In this document: positions 54,714 through 64,000 of the stretch, in pieces
Layout of the letters: each line of letters opens with the position of its first letter
Numbering within the stretch: the first letter of the stretch is position 1
NCBI RefSeq assembly: GCF_003965815.1
Contig: NZ_RXOE01000006.1
Location: forward strand, 248,001 to 312,000
Origin: Variovorax gossypii
GTDB taxonomy: Bacteria; Pseudomonadota; Gammaproteobacteria; Burkholderiales; Burkholderiaceae_C
Direction: 5' to 3'
Length of the DNA: 64,000 nucleotides
The notes under the pieces: model-generated
What the model was told of the DNA's origin: nothing
The model's input: only the letters and a program-made list of their open reading frames with translations
Database searches by the model: none
Program-made: the position numbers and the translations under genes

Positions 54714-54800
54714 TGAAGGCCCCCCGGCTTTTCACTCGCTGTGCTCGTGTAACTCCACCCCCCATGGGGGAGGCGCGGTCCGCCTTGGGGCGGCCCGGCG
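54714..54800. repeat. GC-rich interspersed intergenic element
   Basis: Sequence after the ferredoxin reductase stop with the tract CACTCGCTGTGCTCGTGTAA, a CCCCCCATGGGGG inverted repeat and CCGCC/GGCGG around 54790. Similar elements recur between Comamonadaceae genes (from memory). It resembles 28710-28816 in plan: a T/C-rich lead, a C-run/G-run hairpin, then a GGCCCGGC tract. It separates fpr from the TetR gene. Confidence 0.45.
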
Positions 54801-54831
54801 GCGACCGCCTCCCTCTTCATCCCGCCCTCCG

Positions 54832-55596
54832 ATGGAACGCAAGGTAGTCACCAAGCCGCAGCGCCGCACGGGCGTGCGCGAGGCGGCTGCCCAGGCCACG
54901 CGCGACAGCATCCTGAAGGCGGCGACCAAGGTCTTCGCCAAGTACGGCTACGACGGCGGCAGCGTGGAGAAGATCTCCAAGGCCGCGAAGTCGTACGACC
55001 GGATGATCTACTACTACTTCGGCAGCAAGGAAGGCCTCTTCATTGCAGTGCTCGAAGGCATCTACCAGCGCATGGACGACGCCGAAGCGGCCATCGCGCT
55101 CGACGCCTCGCGGCCGGTGGACGCGCTCACCGAAGTCATCCGCTTCGTGCTGGGCTACTACCGCAAGAACCCCGAGTTCGTCACGCTGCTGAACACCGAG
55201 AACCTGCACAAGGGCCGGCACATTTCGAAGTCGCTGCGCGCCCGCGAGTACTCGTCGCGCGCGGTGGCGATCATTGCGGAGATCCTGGCGAGCGGTGCCT
55301 CGCAGGGCCTGTTCCGCAAGGATCTGGTGGCACGCGACATCTACCTGCTGATCGCGTCCACGGGCTACTTCTACACATCCAACCGGCACACGCTCACCGC
55401 CTTCCTCGGTGAACCGCTGGAGTCGCCCGAGGCCATCGCGCACTGGGAAGACTTCGTGATCGAGACGCTGCTGCGCACGGTGCGCGCGGACGCCGACGAG
55501 CCGCAGGACGACGAGAACAACTCCACCACATCCCACGAGGACACATCGAAATGGCAGAAATCGCAGCCGGCGGCAAGTCGGGCAAGGTCGTCATAA
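54832..55596 (+). CDS. TetR-family regulator of the nicotinate locus
   Basis: 254 residues. The N-terminal HTH domain (about 18-70; DSILKAATKVFAKYGYDGGSVEKI, then MIYYYFGSKEGLF) is classic TetR, and a ligand-binding domain of the AcrR C-terminal type follows. The last 15 codons overlap the enamidase gene, and the tail is Ser/Asp-rich and probably dispensable. It probably binds the paired GTGTAG-type inverted repeats upstream of fpr and is released by a pathway intermediate; nicotinate degraders mostly use MarR-type NicR, so a TetR regulator here is distinct. Confidence 0.88.
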   Translation: MERKVVTKPQRRTGVREAAAQATRDSILKAATKVFAKYGYDGGSVEKISKAAKSYDRMIYYYFGSKEGLFIAVLEGIYQRMDDAEAAIALDASRPVDALTEVIRFVLGYYRKNPEFVTLLNTENLHKGRHISKSLRAREYSSRAVAIIAEILASGASQGLFRKDLVARDIYLLIASTGYFYTSNRHTLTAFLGEPLESPEAIAHWEDFVIETLLRTVRADADEPQDDENNSTTSHEDTSKWQKSQPAASRARSS

Positions 55597-56750
55597 AGAA
55601 CATCGGGCTGCTGCTCTCGGGCGACATCGACAAGCCCATCCTCGACGCCGACACCATCGTCGTGAACGACGGCCTGATCGTCGCGGTCGGCAAGGAAAAG
55701 GACTGCGATCTCGAAGGCGCGGTCACCGTCATCGACGCGAAGAAGACCTGCGTGGCGCCCGGTCTGATCGACAGCCATGTGCACCCGGTGTTCGGCGACT
55801 GGACGCCGCGCCAGGGCCAGCTCGGCTGGATCGACTCCACCATGCATGGCGGCGTGACCACCATGATTTCCGCCGGCGAGGTGCACCTGCCCGGCCGCCC
55901 GAAGGACATCGTGGGCCTGAAGGCCCTGGCCATCACCGCGCAGCGCGCCTTCGACAACTTCCGCCCCGGCGGCGTGAAGGTGCTCGCGGGCGCGCCGGTC
56001 ATCGAGAAGGGCATGGTCGAGAGCGACTTCAAGGAACTGGCCGAGGCCGGCGTGGGGCTGCTCGGCGAAGTGGGCCTGGGCTCGGTGAAGGCCGGCTACG
56101 AGGCCAAGGAGATGGTGGCCTGGGCGCGCAAGTACGGCATCCAGAGCACGATCCACACAGGCGGTCCGTCGATCCCGGGCTCCGGCCTGATCGACAAGGA
56201 CGTGGTGCTCGAGGCCGACGCCGACGTCATCGGCCACATCAACGGCGGCCACACCTCGCTGCCCGAGGCGCACGTGTGCGAGCTGTGCGAGAAGAGCTCG
56301 CGCGCCATCGAGATCGTGCACAACGGCAACGAGAAGGTCGCCATCGCGGCGGCGAAGGCGGCCCTGGAGCTCAAGTGCCCGCACCGCGTGATCCTCGGCA
56401 CCGACGGCCCCGCGGGCTCGGGCGTGCAGCCGCTGGGCATTCTGCGCATGGTGGCGATGCTGTCGTCCATCGCGAACATCCCGGCAGAGCTGGTGTTCTG
56501 CTTCGCGACGGGCAACACCGCGAAGATCCGCAAGCTCAACTGCGGCCTGGTCGAGGTGGGGCGCGCCGCCGACTTCGTGTTCATGGACCGCGCCCAGCAT
56601 TCGCCCGCGCCGGGGCTGCTCGAGAGCGTGCAGCTCGGCGACATCCCGGGCGTGGGCATGGTGATGATCGACGGCATCGTGCGCTGCGGCCGTAGCCGCA
56701 ACACGCCGCCGGCGACCGAAATTCCGGTGGTCGTCTCGGGCGCGCACTGA
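55551..56750 (+). CDS. enamidase-like amidohydrolase (ring-opening enzyme)
   Basis: 399 residues, amidohydrolase superfamily. Metal-site candidates: His76 and His78 (DSHVHP), Glu173 (GEVGLGS), His202 (TIHTGG), His229 (IGHINGG) and Asp285 (LGTDGPAG). This matches the binuclear enamidase of E. barkeri, which hydrolyses 6-oxo-1,4,5,6-tetrahydronicotinate to 2-formylglutarate and ammonium. The start at 55551 has GAGG about 10 bases upstream inside the TetR gene. Other cyclic amidohydrolases share the fold; the context with hydroxynicotinate reductase supports the enamidase assignment. Confidence 0.82.
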   Translation: MAEIAAGGKSGKVVIKNIGLLLSGDIDKPILDADTIVVNDGLIVAVGKEKDCDLEGAVTVIDAKKTCVAPGLIDSHVHPVFGDWTPRQGQLGWIDSTMHGGVTTMISAGEVHLPGRPKDIVGLKALAITAQRAFDNFRPGGVKVLAGAPVIEKGMVESDFKELAEAGVGLLGEVGLGSVKAGYEAKEMVAWARKYGIQSTIHTGGPSIPGSGLIDKDVVLEADADVIGHINGGHTSLPEAHVCELCEKSSRAIEIVHNGNEKVAIAAAKAALELKCPHRVILGTDGPAGSGVQPLGILRMVAMLSSIANIPAELVFCFATGNTAKIRKLNCGLVEVGRAADFVFMDRAQHSPAPGLLESVQLGDIPGVGMVMIDGIVRCGRSRNTPPATEIPVVVSGAH

Positions 56751-56754
56751 GCAC

Positions 56755-56777
56755 GATGCGGCGCAATGCGCCGCATC
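56755..56777. terminator. bidirectional hairpin between enamidase and gtrA-type genes
   Basis: A perfect 11-bp inverted repeat, GATGCGGCGCA against TGCGCCGCATC, with one central base (56766), directly between convergent stop codons at 56750 and 56785. There is no T-run, so a factor-assisted or RNA-3'-stabilising terminator for both strands is likely. Confidence 0.6.
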
Positions 56778-56784
56778 GCCGGCC

Positions 56785-57186
56785 TCAGCCGTTGCGGTGC
56801 GAGCGAAAGACCAGGTAGCGCGCCGACAGGAAGTTGGCGCTCATGCCCGCGAGGCTGCCGAGCACCACGCCCAGTGCCGCGGCCCAGCGGCCTTCGACCC
56901 AGTGCAGCGTCAGCACATAGGCGCCGTAGTTGAGCACCGCGCCGGCCGCCATGGTCGCCAGGTAGCCGAGGTATTCGCGCCAGATCGAACGGCTGGCGGC
57001 CGCGCTCGCCGCGAAGGTGTAGCGGCGGTTGAAGGCCCAGGTGGTGGTGGCCGCCGCGAGGAACGACACCACCCGCGCGACATACCAGCCCAGCAGCGGC
57101 GCCAGCAGGTACAGCACCACCACGTCGACCACGAGCCCGATCACGCCGACGGCGGCGAACGCGAGGAACTCGCGGCCGATCTTCAT
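56785..57186 (-). CDS. GtrA-family membrane protein
   Basis: 133 residues with four membrane helices (GVIGLVVDVVVLYLLAPLLG, VSFLAAATTTWAFNRRYTF, MAAGAVLNYGAYVLTL, LGSLAGMSANFLSARYLVF), the GtrA plan. GtrA proteins are thought to flip polyprenyl-phosphate sugars across the inner membrane. Four-base overlap with the glycosyltransferase upstream; ATG 57186 gives the standard length. Confidence 0.9.
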   Translation of the reverse strand: MKIGREFLAFAAVGVIGLVVDVVVLYLLAPLLGWYVARVVSFLAAATTTWAFNRRYTFAASAAASRSIWREYLGYLATMAAGAVLNYGAYVLTLHWVEGRWAAALGVVLGSLAGMSANFLSARYLVFRSHRNG

Positions 57187-58172
57187 CGCGAGGCCTGCTC
57201 GCGCACGCTGGGAATCGCGAGATAGCTCAGCCGCTTGGCCTCCCGCCGCCCCAGGGTGATGGCCTGCATGATGACGCCGCACACGAAGGACAGCATGGCC
57301 GCCAGCATCGCGCCGGTGGCCAGCACCGCTGTGGGGAGCCGGGGCACCAGGCCGGTCTGCATGTAGGTCATGAAGAGCGGCACGACCAGTGCGATCGACA
57401 TCAGCACCAGCAGCCCGCCGATGATCGAGAAGAACTGCAGCGGCCGCTCGCTCACGAACAGCTTGCAGATGGTCTTGAGGATGCGCCAGCCGTCGCGGTA
57501 GGTCGAGAGCTTGCTGACCGAGCCTTCGGGCCGCGTGCTGTAGGCGGTGGCCTCCTCGGCATAGGGCATGCGTAGCTCGAGCGCGTGCACGGTGAGCTCG
57601 GTCTCCGTCTCGAAGCCCCGCGACAGCGCCGGGAACGACTTGGCATAGCGCCGCGAGAACACGCGGTAGCCCGAGAGCATGTCGGTGAGGCCGCCACCGA
57701 AGAGCTGCGCCACCGCGCCCGTGAGCATGCGGTTGCCGAAGCGATGGCCTGCGCGGTAGGTGTGTGCGTCCTGGCCGTCGTCCACGCGGCTGCCGACCAC
57801 CATGTCGAGGTTGTCGCGCACCAGTCGTTCGACGAGGCGCGGCGCGGCGCCGGCGTCGTAGGTGGCGTCGCCGTCGGTCATCACGTACACGTCGGCATCG
57901 ACGTCGGCGAACATGCGCCGCACCACGTTGCCCTTGCCGCGCAGCGCCACGTGCGTGACGGTGGCGCCGGCCGCGCGCGCCACGGCGGCCGTGTCGTCGC
58001 TGGAGTTGTTGTCGAAGACGTGGATCTCGGCCCCGGGCAGCGCGGCACGAAAACCCTGCACCACCTGCGCGATGGCGAGCGCCTCGTTGTAGCAGGGGAT
58101 GACCACGGCGATGCGCAGGCCGCCGCCGCTGCTGCGGATCGGGCTGCTGGAGAAGTCTGCGTCGTCGGTCAT
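57183..58172 (-). CDS. family 2 glycosyltransferase (polyprenyl-phosphate-sugar type)
   Basis: 329 residues. A GT-A domain (IAVVIPCYNEALAIAQVV; FDNNSSDDTAAVARA; DVYVMTDGDATYDAGA with the DxD-type site) leads into two C-terminal membrane helices (IIGGLLVLMSIALVVPLF and AVLATGAMLAAMLSFVCGVI). This is like GtrB/DPM enzymes that load sugars onto undecaprenyl phosphate. With the neighbouring GtrA and GT39-like proteins it forms a set that would build a lipid-linked sugar and add it to an outer-envelope acceptor. Overlaps both neighbours by ATGA-type junctions. Confidence 0.9.
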   Translation of the reverse strand: MTDDADFSSSPIRSSGGGLRIAVVIPCYNEALAIAQVVQGFRAALPGAEIHVFDNNSSDDTAAVARAAGATVTHVALRGKGNVVRRMFADVDADVYVMTDGDATYDAGAAPRLVERLVRDNLDMVVGSRVDDGQDAHTYRAGHRFGNRMLTGAVAQLFGGGLTDMLSGYRVFSRRYAKSFPALSRGFETETELTVHALELRMPYAEEATAYSTRPEGSVSKLSTYRDGWRILKTICKLFVSERPLQFFSIIGGLLVLMSIALVVPLFMTYMQTGLVPRLPTAVLATGAMLAAMLSFVCGVIMQAITLGRREAKRLSYLAIPSVREQASR

Positions 58173-59977
58173 GGTGCGACGGGAAGGATACGGTAGACGC
58201 GGCTGCCGTCCTTCTCGTATTCCACGGCGAAGTACTTGTCGAAATCGATGCGCGCGCTGAACACGGGCGCCACCGAGTCGGGCAGCACGACCGCGACGAA
58301 GCCCATACCCGAGAGCTTTCGTGCGAGGTCGCCGCCCGACAGGCGCCCGAAGTCGGTATAGCGCCAGGGCCCGAGGGTGTCGCCCCAGATGGGGTTGGGG
58401 CCGTAGTAGATCGCCTCGTTCAACGCGACCTGGTAGACGCGGCCCTTGGCGGTCCGGCGCAGGTAGTCCATGACGGCATAGCCCGGCACATGCTTGCGCA
58501 GCACGGCCTCGCGGGCCTCGGGCGTGACCGCGACCATCGAGACCTTGACCGCGGTCTGGCGCACGGAGACGGCGGCCATCGCGGCCAGCAGCAGCACGAG
58601 CACCCAGTCGCCCACGCGGGCGCCGGAGCGCGCCACGGTGGCACTGGCATCCTGCGGCTGCGGCGCCTTCGCACCGAACAGCCGCTTCACGCCCGACGCC
58701 GCCCAGCCGAACAGCACCTGCCAGCCGATGGCCGCGATGGCCGCCAGCAGCGGGAACGAAGCCGTCAGGTAGCGCGGGTAGCGCGAGGTCGCGACCCACA
58801 CCACCAGCGAGTACAGGCAGAACCAGCCGGCGGCGCGCACGGCCGCGGAGCGCTTCCAGAGCACGCTGAACGGCGCGAAGAACACGGACCAGATCAGCGC
58901 GTTGGGCAGCTCGGCATGCACGCGCACGTCAGCCACCTGCTGCACGTAGTCGGCCGGCGTCCATTCTGTGAAGCCGAACACCCGCGCGCCGATGGGGTTG
59001 AAGGGGTCGCCCGTCATGATGGCGTTGCGCGCATACCAGTACACGCAGGGAATCAGGAAGCAGACGAACACCAGCGCCCAGGCCTTGGGGCTGCGCTCGT
59101 GGCGGAAGACGAACGGCGCCACCAGCGGCAGGAAGACCAGCGCCTGGTACTTCGAGCCCGCGGCCACGCCGAGGCAGAACGCCGCCAGGCCGAGCCAGCG
59201 GATGCCGCCGTGCGTGGGCTTGCCGGGCTCCGATTCGCGCCACCACCACAGCGCCACGCAGGCCGACAGCACGAACAGCGCCACGCCCATGTCGATCAGC
59301 GCGTTGGAATAGTCGCCGAGCCCCAGCCAGATGGCCGCGCCGATGCATGCGGTGAGCCGGTTGGCGTGCAGCATGCCGAGGCGATAGATCATCACGACCG
59401 ACAGCGCGCCGGCCAGGGCGTTCAGGAAGTGCGGCAGCACGTCGTCGCTCAGCTGCAGCGCGGCGGCGTACAGCAGGTTGTAGTTGTACGGGAACCAGGG
59501 GTAGCGCAGCCAGTCGTGGATGCCCAGCGAGCCCTGCTGCGCCACCTGGCGCGCGTAGGGCAGGTGGTACATCAGCTCGTCGAAGGCGATGGGCGGCGCG
59601 AGCGGCGCCACCAGCGCCGGCAGCACGACCAGGGCCAATGCGATCGCCGCGACGCGTTCCGGATAGCTCCAGGGCACGGCCTGCACGTTGGCGAGCAGCG
59701 CGCGCCGCTCGCGCAGCCACGCCGGCAGCTGCACCGCCGCAGCCAGCACGCCCACCACGACGAGGGCCACGGTCGCGCCGACCTTGAAGGCTCCGAAGAT
59801 GGCCAGCGCCTGGAACGCGCAGATGAACAGGCCCACGCCAAGCGCCACGGCCATGGCGGCCTCGAGCCCCGCATCGCGGCGCGGCGGCGGCGCCAGGCGG
59901 CCCAGCAGCGCGCGTCCATAGCCCCAGCAGCCCACCACGAAGACCGCCAGTGCCGCGTACTGCGCGGCTGCAAACAT
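58169..59977 (-). CDS. ArnT/PMT-like membrane glycosyltransferase (GT-C fold)
   Basis: 602 residues with roughly 11-12 hydrophobic helices. After the first helix comes a catalytic loop region (APPIAFDELMYHLPYARQVAQ, with the conserved acidic residues of GT39/GT83 enzymes). The C-terminal about 120 residues form a soluble periplasmic part (GRVYQVALNEAIYYGPNPIWG). Likely moves a lipid-linked sugar onto lipid A, O-antigen or protein; the acceptor is unknown. First gene of the GT39-GT2-gtrA operon; starts 52 bp after metH. Confidence 0.85.
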   Translation of the reverse strand: MFAAAQYAALAVFVVGCWGYGRALLGRLAPPPRRDAGLEAAMAVALGVGLFICAFQALAIFGAFKVGATVALVVVGVLAAAVQLPAWLRERRALLANVQAVPWSYPERVAAIALALVVLPALVAPLAPPIAFDELMYHLPYARQVAQQGSLGIHDWLRYPWFPYNYNLLYAAALQLSDDVLPHFLNALAGALSVVMIYRLGMLHANRLTACIGAAIWLGLGDYSNALIDMGVALFVLSACVALWWWRESEPGKPTHGGIRWLGLAAFCLGVAAGSKYQALVFLPLVAPFVFRHERSPKAWALVFVCFLIPCVYWYARNAIMTGDPFNPIGARVFGFTEWTPADYVQQVADVRVHAELPNALIWSVFFAPFSVLWKRSAAVRAAGWFCLYSLVVWVATSRYPRYLTASFPLLAAIAAIGWQVLFGWAASGVKRLFGAKAPQPQDASATVARSGARVGDWVLVLLLAAMAAVSVRQTAVKVSMVAVTPEAREAVLRKHVPGYAVMDYLRRTAKGRVYQVALNEAIYYGPNPIWGDTLGPWRYTDFGRLSGGDLARKLSGMGFVAVVLPDSVAPVFSARIDFDKYFAVEYEKDGSRVYRILPVAP

Positions 59978-60029
59978 CAGCTTCTGAATAACAACTCCCC
60001 GCGCCGGGCGGCCGCACCGGCCGGCAGGT

Positions 60030-62768
<2,739 letters not shown>

Positions 62769-62978
62769 GGTTGGACTCGGGGGCAAAAGCGGTTATTCGT
62801 GCGCGGGTTGGGGGAGTCTATCGCCCTCGCATGCGCTGCAGTTACTGCAGGAGTAAGTCCGAATCATGAAAGGGAAAGTCCGGATCGCTCCCACCCCCGT
62901 CTGTTTCGCAGAATGAAAAGTGCACGCTCGTTCTTTTTTGCGTGCCCCCCAACCGATCAACCCACAAAGGGAGTTCCG

Positions 62979-63968
62979 ATGATTCGACTGAAGAGGATTG
63001 CGGCTTCGAGGACAAAGACGACGGGCAGGAAGAACGGCGCGACACGGCGGACGGCCGGCGCGCTGCTGGTGTGCGGCATGCTGGCGCTCGCGCCCATGAC
63101 GCAGACGGCGCAGGCGGCCAACACCAGTGCGCAGACGGCCTATCCGATCGTGCTGGTGCACGGCATGCTGGGCTTCGACACCGTCGCGGGCATCGACTAC
63201 TGGTACGGCATCCCCGGCGAGCTGCGCGCCCAGGGCGCCAAGGTCTTCGTCGCCGAGGTGGCGGCCACCAACAGCAGCGAGGTGCGCGGCGAGCAGTTGC
63301 TCAAGCAGGTCAAGGACGTGCTGGCGCTCACCGGCGCGAGCAAGGTCAACCTGATCGGCCATTCGCACGGCGGTCCGACGGCGCGCTACGTCTCGGGCGT
63401 GGCGCCGCAGCTGGTGGCTTCCGTCACCACGGTGGGCAGCCCGCACAAGGGCAGCAAGGTGGCCGACGTGCTCGGCGACACGCTGCCGGACGGCAGCATC
63501 AGCCGGGCCGTGGTGGTGAGCGTGGTCAACGCCTTCTCAAGCCTCATCGGCATCCTCTCGGGCAACAACACGCCGCAGAACGGGCTGGGCGCGCTGAACT
63601 CGCTCAACACCGCCGGCTCGGCGAAGTTCAACGCCAAGTTCCCCGACGGCGTGCCCACCACGGCCTGCGGCAACGGCACCGAGCTGGTCAACGGCGTGCG
63701 CTACTTCTCCTGGTCGGGCAACCAGCCGCTGACCAACGTGTTCGACGCGTCCGACTACCCGCTGTCGCTGGCGGGCGTGGTGCACGGCGAAGCCAACGAC
63801 GGCCTGGTGTCGACCTGCAGCGCGCGCCTGGGCACCTACCTCGGCAGCTACCGGCAGAACCACCTGGACGAGGTCAACCAGATGCTCGGGCTGCGCGACC
63901 TGTTCTCGGTGAGCCCGGTGACGCTCTACGTGAACCAGGCGGCGAAGCTGAAGCAGCTCGGCCTCTGA
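62979..63968 (+). CDS. lip: secreted class I triacylglycerol lipase
   Basis: 329 residues of the Pseudomonas/Burkholderia true-lipase type. After a long 47-residue signal (basic region with RR, hydrophobic LALAPMTQTAQAA) the mature enzyme begins with the HG-containing oxyanion region YPIVLVHGMLGFD. The nucleophile is Ser129 (GHSHGG), with Asp in ANDGLV and His in NHLDEV completing the triad; the NDGLVSTC cysteine and an earlier ACGNG cysteine may form the disulfide. Class I lipases need a dedicated foldase, which probably follows. GGGAG precedes the ATG, and the 210 bp before the gene contain only a CTGCAG-TTA-CTGCAG hairpin and no recognised riboswitch. Confidence 0.93.
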   Translation: MIRLKRIAASRTKTTGRKNGATRRTAGALLVCGMLALAPMTQTAQAANTSAQTAYPIVLVHGMLGFDTVAGIDYWYGIPGELRAQGAKVFVAEVAATNSSEVRGEQLLKQVKDVLALTGASKVNLIGHSHGGPTARYVSGVAPQLVASVTTVGSPHKGSKVADVLGDTLPDGSISRAVVVSVVNAFSSLIGILSGNNTPQNGLGALNSLNTAGSAKFNAKFPDGVPTTACGNGTELVNGVRYFSWSGNQPLTNVFDASDYPLSLAGVVHGEANDGLVSTCSARLGTYLGSYRQNHLDEVNQMLGLRDLFSVSPVTLYVNQAAKLKQLGL

Positions 63969-63976
63969 GGAAACGA

Positions 63977-64000
63977 TGCCCCGCAAGCTCCTGCGGCCGC
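63977..64000 (+). CDS. start of probable lipase-specific foldase (cut by window edge)
   Basis: ATG at 63977, 8 bp after the lipase stop and preceded by GAGGAAA, starts MPRKLLRP before the sequence ends. Lipase-then-foldase (LipA-LipB/LimA) gene order is standard for this lipase class, and the basic start suits the N-terminal membrane anchor of a foldase. Only eight codons are visible, so this is an inference from context. Confidence 0.4.

Noticed and set aside
62769..62978. Cobalamin riboswitch upstream of metH
   Set aside because: No B12-box-like sequence or long leader is visible; the gap only shows a CTGCAG-TTA-CTGCAG hairpin and a repeated AGTCCG motif.

Overview
The window is about 64 kb of very GC-rich DNA from a Gram-negative bacterium. 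Gene content, GC-biased codon use, the split cobalamin-dependent methionine synthase, the fused LivH-LivM permease and a T6SS block with TagJ, TagF, PpkA, PppA and FHA all fit a betaproteobacterium of the Comamonadaceae. Variovorax is my best guess, but it rests on remembered gene neighbourhoods, not on a search.

Region 1 (1-37.4 kb) is a complete type VI secretion system. A left operon (minus strand) runs tssJ-tssK-tssL(OmpA)-tssM-tagF-ppkA; the kinase runs off the window edge. A short plus-strand operon encodes a TssQ-like lipoprotein, an FHA protein (TagH) and a PP2C phosphatase (PppA). The right operon (minus strand, read from 37.3 kb leftward) is tssA-tssB-tssC-hcp-tagJ-tssE-tssF-tssG-clpV, then three tandem vgrG genes and a cargo-loading cassette: a small membrane protein, DUF2169-pentapeptide, pentapeptide, DUF3540 and a PAAR-like protein. 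All 13 core Tss functions are present. PpkA, PppA, TagH and TagF together suggest threonine-phosphorylation control of firing. vgrG2 and vgrG3 share a 732-bp block with no difference found, although their ends differ.

Region 2 (37.5-56.8 kb) is the most interesting part: an apparent nicotinamide/nicotinate catabolic locus. It combines a hydroxylase of the aerobic type (NicA/NicB with fused cytochrome c domains) with two enzymes known from the fermentative Eubacterium barkeri pathway (6-hydroxynicotinate reductase and enamidase). Also present are a putatively exported nicotinamidase, a branched-chain-type ABC importer with two binding proteins, a ferredoxin-NADP reductase, an ApbE-like UPF0280 protein that might flavinylate the reductase, a pair of AA_synth (DUF1185) paralogues of unknown function, a TetR regulator and an FAH-family hydrolase. 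The two arms diverge from a 323-bp region with two 18-bp inverted repeats spaced 22 bp centre to centre, probably the TetR operators. Inferred route: nicotinamide to nicotinate to 6-hydroxynicotinate to 6-oxo-1,4,5,6-tetrahydronicotinate to 2-formylglutarate; later steps are not recognisable here.

Region 3 (56.8-64 kb) holds a GtrA / family-2 glycosyltransferase / ArnT-like glycosyltransferase operon, the C-terminal part of split MetH, and a secreted class I lipase followed at the window edge by the first codons of what is probably its foldase. I saw no tRNA, rRNA, CRISPR array, IS element or phage gene.
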